This document shows positions 21,824 through 31,188 of a stretch of 33,828 nucleotides of DNA, in pieces (position 1 is the stretch's first letter; each line of letters opens with the position of its first letter). The notes under the pieces were generated by a model. It was given only the letters and a program-made list of their open reading frames with translations. It was not told where the DNA came from and made no database searches. Both the position numbers and the translations under genes were made by a program. The DNA is from an uncultured Clostridium sp. (lineage in GTDB: Bacteria > Bacillota > Clostridia > TANB77 > CAG-508), in assembly GCA_946500265.1 (NCBI GenBank), contig CAMMVE010000002.1:64758-98585 (forward strand), given 5' to 3'.

Positions 21824-22739
21824 TATATTCCTCCAAAATAATTTTTATATTATTTTGTACATCGTCTAATCCATTAATCCATATCAAATTTTTGTATTTT
21901 CTAAACCATGTAAGTTGCCTTTTTGCGTATCTTCTAGTTTCCATTTTTATTTTGTCTATCATTTCATCTTTTGTAATTAAGCCGTTTAAATATTCCACAA
22001 CTTCTTTATATCCTAAGCCTTGCATTGCTGTTGGAAAGTTATTATATTTCTCCAAAAGATTTTTAACTTCATCAATCAAGCCTTGATTTATCATTATATC
22101 AACACGTAAATTAATTCTCTCATAAAGTTTTTCCCTATCCATTGTGATTCCAAATAATTTATAATTATATTTAGGCTCATTTTTTCTAGACTCTTCCTCT
22201 AATTCTGTTTTAGTTTTTCCTGTAAGATGATAAATTTCCAATACTCTACAAATTCTTTTTTTATCATTAGGACTAATCTTCTCCATAGCTTTAGAATCTA
22301 TCTTGCTTGCCATTTCATATAATTTGCTAAGTCCCTGCTCTCTTTCAATTTCATATAATTTGTTTCTGTATTCCATATCTTCTTCTATATTTTGATATTC
22401 AATATTATATATTAATGCTTCTAAATACAAACCTGTTCCACCAACAACAATAGGTACTTTCCCTTCAGATATAATTTTTTCAATAGTATTTTCTGCATCT
22501 TTTTTGTATTCTGCTACACTATACCTCTGGTCTGGAGAAACAAAGTCAAGTAAATAATGTTTAATACCATCCATTTCTTCCTTAGTAGGTTTGGCCGTTC
22601 CAATTGTCATATCTTTATATATTTGCATTGAATCACAAGAAACTATTTCTCCATTTATTTGTTTTGCAAGTTCTATGGATAAGCTTGTTTTTCCAGAAGC
22701 TGTTGGTCCACATATAACTATTACTTTTGGTTTATCCAT
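21807..22739 (-). CDS. miaA: tRNA dimethylallyltransferase MiaA
   Basis: A 310-residue enzyme that adds dimethylallyl to the N6 of A37 in tRNAs reading UNN codons. Blocks are in order: Walker A G-P-T-A-S-G-K-T (11-18), SCDSMQIYKDMTIGTAKP, VGGTGLYLEALI, the NDKKRICRVLEIYHLTGK segment, and the C-terminal GLIDEVKNLL and TRRYAKRQLTWFRK. Length is normal. It follows mutL and a small membrane gene; mutL-miaA linkage is conserved in many bacteria. Its stop overlaps the start of the HlyD-like gene. Confidence 0.95.
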   Translation of the reverse strand: MDKPKVIVICGPTASGKTSLSIELAKQINGEIVSCDSMQIYKDMTIGTAKPTKEEMDGIKHYLLDFVSPDQRYSVAEYKKDAENTIEKIISEGKVPIVVGGTGLYLEALIYNIEYQNIEEDMEYRNKLYEIEREQGLSKLYEMASKIDSKAMEKISPNDKKRICRVLEIYHLTGKTKTELEEESRKNEPKYNYKLFGITMDREKLYERINLRVDIMINQGLIDEVKNLLEKYNNFPTAMQGLGYKEVVEYLNGLITKDEMIDKIKMETRRYAKRQLTWFRKYKNLIWINGLDDVQNNIKIILEEYSEKNN

Positions 22740-22756
22740 AACATTTCCTTCCTACT

Positions 22757-23350
22757 CTATTGGACTGAATTTGTAACTATATTACTTTCCTCTTGATTAT
22801 TTATATCATTTACATTTACTACATTTTCATCATCAACTGAATTAGTAGAATCAATAGCATTTTCGCCTGTCGCCAAAGTATTTGCCGCAACACTATTTAA
22901 ATAAGTTTGTTGTTGTTCTACAGTTTGTCTCTCTTCTTCTGTAATCATGTTTACAACTTGTTGTTGAATGTTTTTAAAATAAATACATTCAAATATTAGT
23001 ATAATTGCTAGCAATATTATAAGTAGCACTCCTCTGTTACGCAATATTTTACCATCTATCCTACCATCTCTAAATTTAGAAAATGATTTAGCAAATAGAG
23101 GTAATGTTAATATTGCATTTATTGGTACAAATAAGAAGATTATTAAATCTTTTCCCCTTTCTGATACCTCTGTCATTTGTATATCTTTTGTGCTTATCCA
23201 GTATATAATTGATGTAAGAATATACATTAGGGCTGTTCCCATTACAACAAAAATTAGTTTCTCCTTTTTACTTTCTATGCCTAAGCATTTATACATAAGT
23301 AATATTGATACCACATTTAATATTAAAATAAATAATACAATTACTAACAT
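22757..23350 (-). CDS. Four-helix membrane protein between mutL and miaA
   Basis: I do not recognise this 197-residue protein. Hydrophobic helices lie at about 2-22, 31-52, 67-87 and 106-126, followed by an extended polar tail (about 130-197) rich in Q, N, T and E (VEQQQTYLNSVAAN, NVNDINNQEESN). The tail looks disordered. It is in the mutL-miaA operon, 48 bases after mutL and 17 bases before miaA, so it may simply ride along. There is no signal of enzyme or transporter function. Confidence 0.75.
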   Translation of the reverse strand: MLVIVLFILILNVVSILLMYKCLGIESKKEKLIFVVMGTALMYILTSIIYWISTKDIQMTEVSERGKDLIIFLFVPINAILTLPLFAKSFSKFRDGRIDGKILRNRGVLLIILLAIILIFECIYFKNIQQQVVNMITEEERQTVEQQQTYLNSVAANTLATGENAIDSTNSVDDENVVNVNDINNQEESNIVTNSVQ

Positions 23351-23398
23351 ATTCTTCTCCTTGATTTAGATTTATGCCTTGAAAAATCTATAAATAAT

Positions 23399-25762
23399 TT
23401 ATCTTCTAGAAAATTTTCTTTCGATATCTTCCCTTGTCATTCTAATTGCAGTAGGTCTTCCATGTGGACAAGTAAATGGATTAGGCAAAACTAGAAGTTG
23501 TCTCATAAGACTATCTACTTCTTCTCTAGTTAAAGCCATGTTTGCTTTAACAGCTGCCTTACATGCTACAGTTGCAATAAATTTTTCTTCAATTTCTTGT
23601 TTAGCAGTTCTCGCAACAGTATTAATTTCATCTAATGTCTCTAAGAATAATTCTTTTGTATCTAAGTCTAAGCAAACTGTAGGCACACCACTTAACTTAA
23701 TTGTATTTTCTCCGAATTCCTCTAGAACGAAACCAGCTTTTTCAAAAATTTCCATGTTGTCTTTTGCAATTTGCATATCTTTATGGCTTAAATTTATAAT
23801 ATCTGGCAAAAGCATTAGCTGAGAATCTTTATTGCTGTCACTATAATAGTTTGCTTTAATTTTTTCGTACATTATTCTTTCATGTGCAGCATGTTGGTCT
23901 ATTATATATAGCTCCTTGTCCATTTCAATTATAATATATGTTGAAAATGCAATCCCAATAAATTTATAATCAGGAATATCGTTTTTTGGCATTTTTTCAA
24001 ATATAGATACATTTTCTGCTGTTTTTAAATCTGCTGTATCCACTTTATAAGTTGAATTATCCTCTTCTACTTTTGGCTGTTCCTTTCTTGTCGTTCCAAA
24101 AGTAAGAGCATACATTTCATCAAAATTCTTATAATCAGGTTCAATTTTTAATGCATCAAGTTCTTTTATTTTCTCACTTATGTTGCTTTCATCCATTGTC
24201 TTAGTTTCTTCATGCTTATTTAACAAATCACCTATTTTACTATTTATATCAGTATTCAAGTTAGCATTATTTTCGTTATCTACAGTATAAATTTTTGTTT
24301 CGTCTGTAACACTATTTTGCATGCTACTAATTTGGTCTTCGTCTGAGCTTTCACTTGTACCATTATGATTTTTATAAATCTGAGCTATAAAATTTTGTGT
24401 GTCATCTATATTGTCTTCAAAATTTTCCTCTTTTTTTCTATGTGAAAATAATCCAAATAAACCACCGTGTTTTTCTTTCTCTGGAACGTTATTTTCATTG
24501 GTTTCATCTACTACATTTAAATTATTTATTCCCAAATCCTCATTATTAGAGTCTTGATTTGCTTCCTCTCGTTTTTCGTTATCATTCACTAAATTATTTT
24601 CACTATTTTGAATACTTGTTTCTTCGTCACTATTTGCCTTGTCCTCATTGTTGGCTTGATTTTTCTCTGGCTCATCACTATTGCTGGTAACAAAAGTTTG
24701 CCATTTCATATTACTCCAAGTATTCTGTTGTGCTTTTTTGTCAAGTTCTATTTTAGTCTTGTCAGGGATTAAGTCCTCTTTTAATAAGCTCTCTTTAATA
24801 GCATGATATATTGCCTTAAATATTTTATTTTCATCTTCAAATCTAACTTCAAGCTTAGCTGGATGCACATTAACATCAACTTTTTGAGGATTCATTTCAA
24901 TGTTTAGAACTAAGAATCCATATTTTCCTACAGTAAGTAGTCCTTTGTATCCTTGCTCTGCTGCACTCGTTAAAACTTTATCTTTAATATATCTCTTGTT
25001 AACAAAAAATAACTGATTAGCTCTATTAGAGCGTGCTACAACAGGCTTTCCAATAACACCAGTAATCTTTATATCTTCATAATTATAATCAACATCAATT
25101 ATATTTTCTGCAACATTTTTCCCATAAACGCTGTATATAACTGACTTCATGTCATTATTTCCAGATGTTTGAATTATTACTTTGCCAGAATTTATTAATT
25201 TAATGGCTATTTCTGGATGTACAAGTGCAATTCTTGTAATTACATCCTCAATATATCCTGCTTCTGTAAAGTCTTTTTTCAAAAATTTATATCTAACAGG
25301 TGTGTTATAGAACAGATCTGTTACAGTAATAGTACTTCCTTGTGGACAACCTGTATCTTCAATATTTATAACATTTCCACCTTTTACTTCTATCTTTTTT
25401 CCAATTTCATTATCAACAGTTTTAGAAACAAGTTCTACATGACTTATAGCTGCAATACTAGCTAATGCCTCACCTCTAAACCCCATAGAAGTAACTGTCT
25501 CTAAATCAGCTGCTTCTCTTATTTTACTCGTAGCATGTCTCTCAAAAGCAATTTCCATATCGTCAGGCATGAAGCCTTTACCATTATCCGTAATTCTAAT
25601 ATAAGAAATTCCTCCATTTTTTATTTCAACTGTAATTTTATTTGCTCCTGCATCTATAGAATTTTCAACAAGTTCCTTAACTACTGAAGCAGGTCTTTCA
25701 ATAACTTCACCAGCAGCAATTTTATTTATCGTAAGTTCATCTAATAAAACAATATTTCCCAT
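23399..25762 (-). CDS. mutL: DNA mismatch repair protein MutL with a very long linker
   Basis: A 787-residue MutL. The GHKL ATPase has ELVENSIDAGA, DNGKGFMPDD, GFRGEALASI and the TDLFYNTPVRYKFLK block (residues 1-335). The C-terminal endonuclease domain has D-Q-H-A-A-H-E-R-I-x-Y-E (from 622), A-C-K-A-A-V-K-A-N (733-741) and C-P-H-G-R-P-T (765-771), the metal-site motifs of nicking MutLs. The family is usually 600-650 residues; here the linker, about 345-600, is enlarged and rich in N, E, D and S. MutL nicks the new strand after MutS finds a mismatch; mutS is presumably to the right or elsewhere. The SD GGAGG precedes ATG. Confidence 0.95.
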   Translation of the reverse strand: MGNIVLLDELTINKIAAGEVIERPASVVKELVENSIDAGANKITVEIKNGGISYIRITDNGKGFMPDDMEIAFERHATSKIREAADLETVTSMGFRGEALASIAAISHVELVSKTVDNEIGKKIEVKGGNVINIEDTGCPQGSTITVTDLFYNTPVRYKFLKKDFTEAGYIEDVITRIALVHPEIAIKLINSGKVIIQTSGNNDMKSVIYSVYGKNVAENIIDVDYNYEDIKITGVIGKPVVARSNRANQLFFVNKRYIKDKVLTSAAEQGYKGLLTVGKYGFLVLNIEMNPQKVDVNVHPAKLEVRFEDENKIFKAIYHAIKESLLKEDLIPDKTKIELDKKAQQNTWSNMKWQTFVTSNSDEPEKNQANNEDKANSDEETSIQNSENNLVNDNEKREEANQDSNNEDLGINNLNVVDETNENNVPEKEKHGGLFGLFSHRKKEENFEDNIDDTQNFIAQIYKNHNGTSESSDEDQISSMQNSVTDETKIYTVDNENNANLNTDINSKIGDLLNKHEETKTMDESNISEKIKELDALKIEPDYKNFDEMYALTFGTTRKEQPKVEEDNSTYKVDTADLKTAENVSIFEKMPKNDIPDYKFIGIAFSTYIIIEMDKELYIIDQHAAHERIMYEKIKANYYSDSNKDSQLMLLPDIINLSHKDMQIAKDNMEIFEKAGFVLEEFGENTIKLSGVPTVCLDLDTKELFLETLDEINTVARTAKQEIEEKFIATVACKAAVKANMALTREEVDSLMRQLLVLPNPFTCPHGRPTAIRMTREDIERKFSRR

Positions 25763-25802
25763 TTAATTCCTCCGAATATTACTCTTTTGATTATCACATA
25801 GC

Positions 25803-25811
25803 ATTATATCA
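25803..25811 (-). promoter_or_regulatory. Extended -10 promoter of mutL-miaA
   Basis: The minus strand reads TGATATAAT, a perfect -10 with the TG extension, about 35 bases before the SD of mutL. No good -35 is seen, which is tolerated by extended -10 promoters. Confidence 0.45.
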
Positions 25812-25912
25812 CTAAAACTAGCCTTTTGTATAGAGTTTTATAAAAGTTTTTGATTTTTTATACCCTAAATTTGGACAGACCTCTTTTGGTAAAATATTTG
25901 TTCCAAGAATTT

Positions 25913-25941
25913 TTGTAACCAATTTTTCTGTTTTGAATAAT
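25913..25941 (+). promoter_or_regulatory. Candidate rightward promoter of the cysteine-rich miniproteins
   Basis: TTGTAA (25913-25918), a 17-base spacer and AATAAT (25936-25941) precede the first miniprotein by about 55 bases. A CATACGAA just after (25948-25955) resembles the -10 of mother-cell sporulation sigma factors, but no matching -35 is evident. CGAAAG occurs twice in the leader. Confidence 0.4.
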
Positions 25942-25996
25942 ATATACCATACGAAAGAACTTAAACATTTCGAAAGTCTTATAAGGAGGTAAAAAG

Positions 25997-26119
25997 ATGG
26001 GAAATTGTTGTTGTAATAATAGCGAACTACTTTGGTTTATAATCCTATTCTTACTACTTTTCTGTTGCGGTGGTAACAACTGTTGTAGTAACGGATGTAA
26101 CAATTCTTGCGGTTGTTAG
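25997..26119 (+). CDS. Cysteine-rich miniprotein 1 (40 residues, 10 Cys)
   Basis: ATG lies 7 bases after AAGGAGG. The protein starts MGNCCCNNSEL, has one hydrophobic helix (LWFIILFLLLF) and ends in a C/G/N-rich tail (CCGGNNCCSNGCNNSCGC). Ten of 40 residues are cysteine. The tiny build of a Gly-rich start, one helix and a short end recalls YjcZ-type sporulation proteins, but those are not Cys-rich, so the link is weak. It may bind metal or cross-link, for example in a spore coat or envelope. It is on the plus strand in an island between two leftward operons. A paralogue follows 39 bases downstream. Confidence 0.7.
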   Translation: MGNCCCNNSELLWFIILFLLLFCCGGNNCCSNGCNNSCGC

Positions 26120-26158
26120 TTACATTACATTTCTTAATTTTGAAAGGGGTGAAAACAT

Positions 26159-26278
26159 ATGCCAGAAAATAGAGGATGCGGATGCGGCTTCGGATTTGGT
26201 GACGATTGCTGCTGGATAATAATCGTATTAATATTAATATGCTGCTGTTGCGGTGGTAACAGAGGTGGATGTTGCTAG
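26159..26278 (+). CDS. Cysteine-rich miniprotein 2 (39 residues, 10 Cys)
   Basis: AAAGGGGTG precedes ATG by 7 bases. The layout matches its neighbour: polar Gly/Cys start (MPENRGCGCGFGFGDDCC), hydrophobic helix (WIIIVLILI), then CCCCGGNRGGCC. Ten of 39 residues are cysteine. Shared elements with miniprotein 1 are the helix directly followed by CCGGN and the Cys pairs near the C-terminus, so they are probable tandem paralogues. Codons TGC and GGC are frequent, unlike surrounding genes. The two are likely cotranscribed and end at the family B palindrome at 26309. Confidence 0.7.
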   Translation: MPENRGCGCGFGFGDDCCWIIIVLILICCCCGGNRGGCC

Positions 26279-26308
26279 TTTAATAGAAACTGAAAAAACT
26301 GAAACACT

Positions 26309-26332
26309 GGGGACAGATTTAAATCTGTCCCC
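26309..26332. terminator. Family B palindrome as bidirectional terminator
   Basis: A perfect 24-bp palindrome with arms GGGGACAGATTT and AAATCTGTCCCC lies between the convergent ends of miniprotein 2 (26278) and the basic protein (26342). On the minus strand it is followed by TTTCAGTTTTTTCAG; on the plus strand by a weaker AATTTCACTTTAT. In RNA the hairpin would be very stable relative to the AT-rich context. Confidence 0.65.
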
Positions 26333-26341
26333 AATTTCACT

Positions 26342-26494
26342 TTATCTATATTTTCTTTTTATTTTGTTTTCTTCCACCCTTCTGTCAGATGTTGTTCTCT
26401 TTTCTTTCTTTCTTCCTAATTCCACTGCTCTTTTTCTTCTATCTTTACCACTTCTTCTGTTTTCAAATAAGTTTCCTTTTTTGTCAACTATCAT
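26342..26494 (-). CDS. Small, highly basic hypothetical protein (50 residues)
   Basis: AAAAGGAG lies 8 bases before ATG 26494. The protein begins MIVDKKGNLFENRRSGKDRRKRA and is about 40 percent K plus R, with two R-R-x-G-K-D-R-R or S-D-R-R like motifs. Longer starts in the frame run antisense over the tRNA gene and are not credible. A nucleic-acid-binding role is suggested by charge only. Confidence 0.55.
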   Translation of the reverse strand: MIVDKKGNLFENRRSGKDRRKRAVELGRKKEKRTTSDRRVEENKIKRKYR

Positions 26495-26584
26495 ATGTAT
26501 CTCTCCTTTTTTCATTTTTTTATATTGTAATACTAGACAAATTAATAAATTTGCGTTAATATATATACTATAGTTTATATATAT

Positions 26585-26659
26585 TGGGGTATCGCCAAGC
26601 GGTAAGGCATCGGACTCTGACTCCGACATTCCTGTGTTCGAATCACAGTACCCCAGCCA
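26585..26659 (+). tRNA. tRNA-Gln (anticodon CUG), CCA encoded
   Basis: The acceptor arms TGGGGTA (26585-26591) and TACCCCA (26649-26655) pair perfectly, followed by G and the encoded CCA. The D-loop contains AAGCGGTAAGGC and the anticodon stem is TCGGA/TCCGA. The loop CTCTGAC gives anticodon CTG, reading CAG. The T-arm is CTGTG-TTCGAAT-CACAG. T-G-G-G-G at the start is typical of bacterial tRNA-Gln. A T-run follows the gene. In so AT-rich a genome the main Gln tRNA should have UUG, so this is probably the second isoacceptor. Confidence 0.93.
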
Positions 26660-26663
26660 TTTT

Positions 26664-27209
26664 TTATACATTTAGTTTAAAAATCGCAATTGGTTGATCA
26701 TCAAACATATTATCTCTATATTGTAATTGTATTACATTACTTCTATTATTTACTCCTAAAACCATTTCTGCCTGACATGTTATTCCTTTAGTAATATATT
26801 GAGGATATTGTGAAATAGAATTAGGATATGTGTCTCCAATTACACCTTCTTCGTCTATTATCTGGAAATCCATGTCACTAATATATACCGATTCAGTATT
26901 TGATATATTTTTATAAGTATAACTTATTAGAAAAACTTGTTCAAAATTCTTATCAGAAAACTGATTTCTTTCTGCCATTTCTTGTATTCCTGTGATTTCA
27001 ACAGAATAGTTACCTGTGAAAGTTTTTATTGTAACTGGTTCGTTAATTCCAAAAACTGCTATTTCTTGTGATGATGGTCTTGTTCCTAATTCCTGATCAT
27101 TATTATTGTCTCTTTTTACATTCTTAATAAGTATTATTAAAACAATTGCAATAACTATTATAAGAATAATAGATATTACAGTAATTCCTCTTTGCTCTTT
27201 TATTTTCAT
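26664..27209 (-). CDS. Membrane-anchored DUF4352-like protein
   Basis: A 181-residue protein with a basic N-terminus, one hydrophobic helix (about 9-30) and an extracellular immunoglobulin-like beta domain from about 50 on. GNYSVEITGIQE, VFLISYTYKNISNTESVYIS, DMDFQIIDEEG and MVLGVNNRS fit the DUF4352 pattern of secreted Firmicute proteins, which have V-x-x-x-Y-x-N-x-x-x-x-x-x-x-x-x-x-x-x-x-F blocks. The start ATG 27209 follows AAGGGGA; an earlier ATG has no SD. It ends 5 bases from the convergent tRNA gene. Function is unknown; such domains occur in cell-surface proteins and lipoproteins, but this one has a plain helix and no lipobox. Confidence 0.7.
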   Translation of the reverse strand: MKIKEQRGITVISIILIIVIAIVLIILIKNVKRDNNNDQELGTRPSSQEIAVFGINEPVTIKTFTGNYSVEITGIQEMAERNQFSDKNFEQVFLISYTYKNISNTESVYISDMDFQIIDEEGVIGDTYPNSISQYPQYITKGITCQAEMVLGVNNRSNVIQLQYRDNMFDDQPIAIFKLNV

Positions 27210-27305
27210 TTGTTTAAGTCCCCTTATTTTTTCTTTAAAATTATAATTTAATATTAACAAAGTTTTTTATTTATTGCAATAGTTTTTCTGTAAAAAATGA
27301 AACAT

Positions 27306-27331
27306 CGGGGACAGATTTAAATCCGTCCCCG
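27306..27331 (-). terminator. Family B palindrome as eno terminator
   Basis: Arms CGGGGACGGATTT and AAATCTGTCCCCG (leftward reading) start 7 bases after the eno stop; outer TGAAA/TTTCA bases extend the stem. The leftward sequence continues TTTCATTTTTTAC. The stem-loop plus T-run fits an intrinsic terminator for the glycolytic operon. One arm base differs from the copy at 26309. Confidence 0.75.
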
Positions 27332-27338
27332 CTTTTCA

Positions 27339-28689
<1,351 letters not shown>

Positions 28690-28802
28690 TTTTTTAGAAC
28701 ACATTAAACCTTAGTATTTAACATGTATATATAATTATGTTTAAAAAACATTATTACCATTTTTTATTCTAAATTCTTAAAAGAATTAGTATATTGCAAA
28801 TT

Positions 28803-29609
28803 TTATCTATGCATTAAGATTTGACTCTTAACACTATTTCTTTGCTCTTCGATTTGTTCGATATATGTTTTTTGTTTGTTTCCAGTTTTCTTTTTAGGCT
28901 TTAACAGTGATTTAAGACTTCTTCTTTCTTTTATTTTATATGTATAATGCTGTTGTTCAAATTTAGTCTTAGCCTGTTTTTCCATTTTTTGCATTTCAGT
29001 CTCTGGAACATATTGTGGTTCCTTTCTTTCTTTATTGTATGCAACTATTTTTTTCACTGGATTTCTATAAATCGATTCAGAGTATTTCTCTATATCTGGT
29101 TTAAAATATATATTTTCATTTACGTATTGGCGGATTATTTTCTGTTCCTTTCGACTAAAGGCTTCATCTGGTAGTTTTAAATTTTTATACTTCCATATAA
29201 TGTGTCTATCCATTCCTGAATATTTTGTATATGTTAATTCTGTATAATCATACTCTATCTCAAATTTTAAGCCTTCTATTCTTATAGTCAAACTAGTCCA
29301 TAATCTATGTCCTTCTAGTTTGTACATTTCCCATAGTTTCTTGATTTCTGAATATAGATTTTCTACTAATTTTATATATTCATCTTCATTCAAACTAAAT
29401 TTATTTGGTATTTCATACACGTTAATAGGATTCTTTCGCAATATTCCTTTTGGGAAATAGTAAAAGAATAATTCTCCAGTTTCTAACCCTTCCATTTTCT
29501 CTTCTACAGAAGCATATAAATATATTCTATCCCATTTTTCTGGTATTAAATAGAATAACTGTTTCTGTAATTCAGAGTATATTTTTTTAACCTCTGAATT
29601 TGTTACCAT
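28803..29609 (-). CDS. YezG/DUF600-family immunity-like protein with basic tail
   Basis: A 268-residue protein. Residues 1-150 match the DUF600/YezG pattern: IYSELQKQLFYLIPEKWDRIYLYASV, GELFFYYFPKG, LYSEIKKLWEMYK, WTSLTIRIEG and FEIEYDYTEL. In Bacillus subtilis YezG is the immunity partner of the LXG toxin YeeF. Here no toxin gene is adjacent; the gene is 22 bases after gpmI, inside the glycolytic operon, and carries about 100 additional basic residues (KSLLKPKKKTGNKQKTYIEQ). The SD is AGGAAT. It might protect against toxins of neighbours, or have been co-opted for another task. Family assignment is by pattern, not search. Confidence 0.75.
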   Translation of the reverse strand: MVTNSEVKKIYSELQKQLFYLIPEKWDRIYLYASVEEKMEGLETGELFFYYFPKGILRKNPINVYEIPNKFSLNEDEYIKLVENLYSEIKKLWEMYKLEGHRLWTSLTIRIEGLKFEIEYDYTELTYTKYSGMDRHIIWKYKNLKLPDEAFSRKEQKIIRQYVNENIYFKPDIEKYSESIYRNPVKKIVAYNKERKEPQYVPETEMQKMEKQAKTKFEQQHYTYKIKERRSLKSLLKPKKKTGNKQKTYIEQIEEQRNSVKSQILMHR

Positions 29610-29631
29610 ATATTCCTCCAGATATTATTAT

Positions 29632-31161
29632 TTATTTTACTAAAATACTTTCTCCTGTCATTTCTTCTGGTTTATCTAATCCCATTAACTCTAACATAGT
29701 AGGAGCCAAATCCGCAAGCTTACCTTCTTTTAATTTTGCATTTTCTCTACCAACTAATATAAGTGGTACAGGGTTTGTTGTATGTGCTGTATGTGGCTCT
29801 CCTGTTTTATAGTCTAGCATTTGTTCAGCATTACCATGGTCAGCAGTAATAAGCATAGTTCCTTCATTATTTTTTATAGCTTCAGCCACTCTTCCTACAC
29901 ATTCATCAACTGCTTCAATTGCTTTTATTGCAGCTTCTAGGCTTCCTGTATGTCCAACCATATCTGGATTTGCATAATTAAGTATTATACAGTCATATTT
30001 TCTAGAATTAATAGCATCAACCACTTTATCTGTAACTTCATATGCACTCATTTCAGGTTTTAAATCGTATGTTTCAACCTTAGGAGAAGGAACTAATATT
30101 CTATCCTCTCCTGGATATTGTTTTTCTTCTCCTCCATTAAAGAAGAATGTAACATGTGCATATTTTTCTGTTTCTGCAATTCTTAATTGTGTTAAACCTT
30201 TTTTGCTGATATATTCTCCAAAAGTATTTTTCAAAACTTCTGGCTTGAATGCAATTTTTACATTTGGCATTGTTTCATCATATTGAGTAAAGCAAACATA
30301 ATCCAAATTCATTTTTTTAGTTTCAAATTCTTTGAAATCTTTATCTACAATAGCTCTGGTAATTTCTCTTGCTCTATCTGGTCTAAAGTTAAAGAATATA
30401 ACTGAGTCATTATCTTGTATTGTTGCAATAGGTTCATTATTTTGGCAAATAACTGTTGGCTCAACGAATTCATCAAAAACCTCTTTCTGATAAGAACCTT
30501 CTATTGCAGAAATAGCAGATGTAGCCTTAATTCCTTCGCCATTTACAATTGCATCATATGCCTTTTGAACTCTATTCCATCTCTTATCTCTATCCATTGC
30601 GTAAAATCTTCCTGAGATACTAGCTATTTTTCCAACACCTTTTTCTTTCATCTTTTCTTCAAGGCTCATAATATAGCTTTCTCCTGATGTAGGAGGTGTA
30701 TCTCTACCATCCATAAAGCAATGAACATAAACATTCTCAAAATCTTTTCTTTTAGCAAGCTCTAGTACTGCAAACAAATGACGTATATGGCTGTGAACAC
30801 CACCATCTGATAATAATCCTAAAACATGTAAATTAGAATTATTTTTCTTACAGTTTTCTATTGCTTCTACCAATTCTGGATTACTGAAGAAATCTCCTTC
30901 TTCAATTGATTTAGTTATCCTTGTTAGTTCTTGGTAAACAATTCTACCAGCTCCTATATTTGTATGTCCTACTTCAGAATTTCCCATTTGTCCATCTGGT
31001 AATCCTACATTTAATCCACTAGTATACATTTTAGTTGTAGGACATGTTTTCATAAGTTTATCAATATTAGGTGTATTTGCCATTTTTACTGCATTTGATT
31101 TTTCATTTTCATTAATACCAAATCCATCTAATATCATTAGCATTGTAACTTTTTTATCCAT
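29632..31161 (-). CDS. gpmI: 2,3-bisphosphoglycerate-independent phosphoglycerate mutase
   Basis: A 509-residue GpmI interconverting 3- and 2-phosphoglycerate with two manganese ions. The alkaline-phosphatase-like metal site and nucleophile Ser62 ([17 protein letters not shown]) are present, with [47 protein letters not shown] and [11 protein letters not shown]. Length is normal. It lies 27 bases after tpiA and 22 before the yezG-like gene, in the order typical of Firmicute gap operons. Confidence 0.97.
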   Translation of the reverse strand: MDKKVTMLMILDGFGINENEKSNAVKMANTPNIDKLMKTCPTTKMYTSGLNVGLPDGQMGNSEVGHTNIGAGRIVYQELTRITKSIEEGDFFSNPELVEAIENCKKNNSNLHVLGLLSDGGVHSHIRHLFAVLELAKRKDFENVYVHCFMDGRDTPPTSGESYIMSLEEKMKEKGVGKIASISGRFYAMDRDKRWNRVQKAYDAIVNGEGIKATSAISAIEGSYQKEVFDEFVEPTVICQNNEPIATIQDNDSVIFFNFRPDRAREITRAIVDKDFKEFETKKMNLDYVCFTQYDETMPNVKIAFKPEVLKNTFGEYISKKGLTQLRIAETEKYAHVTFFFNGGEEKQYPGEDRILVPSPKVETYDLKPEMSAYEVTDKVVDAINSRKYDCIILNYANPDMVGHTGSLEAAIKAIEAVDECVGRVAEAIKNNEGTMLITADHGNAEQMLDYKTGEPHTAHTTNPVPLILVGRENAKLKEGKLADLAPTMLELMGLDKPEEMTGESILVK

Positions 31162-31188
31162 AAGTCTAGTCCTTTCTAAATTATAATT

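Noticed and set aside
25858..26103. Leftward 81-codon frame opposite the cysteine-rich miniprotein
   Set aside because: No SD and low-complexity peptide (antisense of Cys codons); the plus-strand genes have strong SDs.
26495..26671. Upstream half of the basic-protein frame
   Set aside because: It lies antisense over the tRNA-Gln gene; the internal ATG with AAAAGGAG is the credible start.
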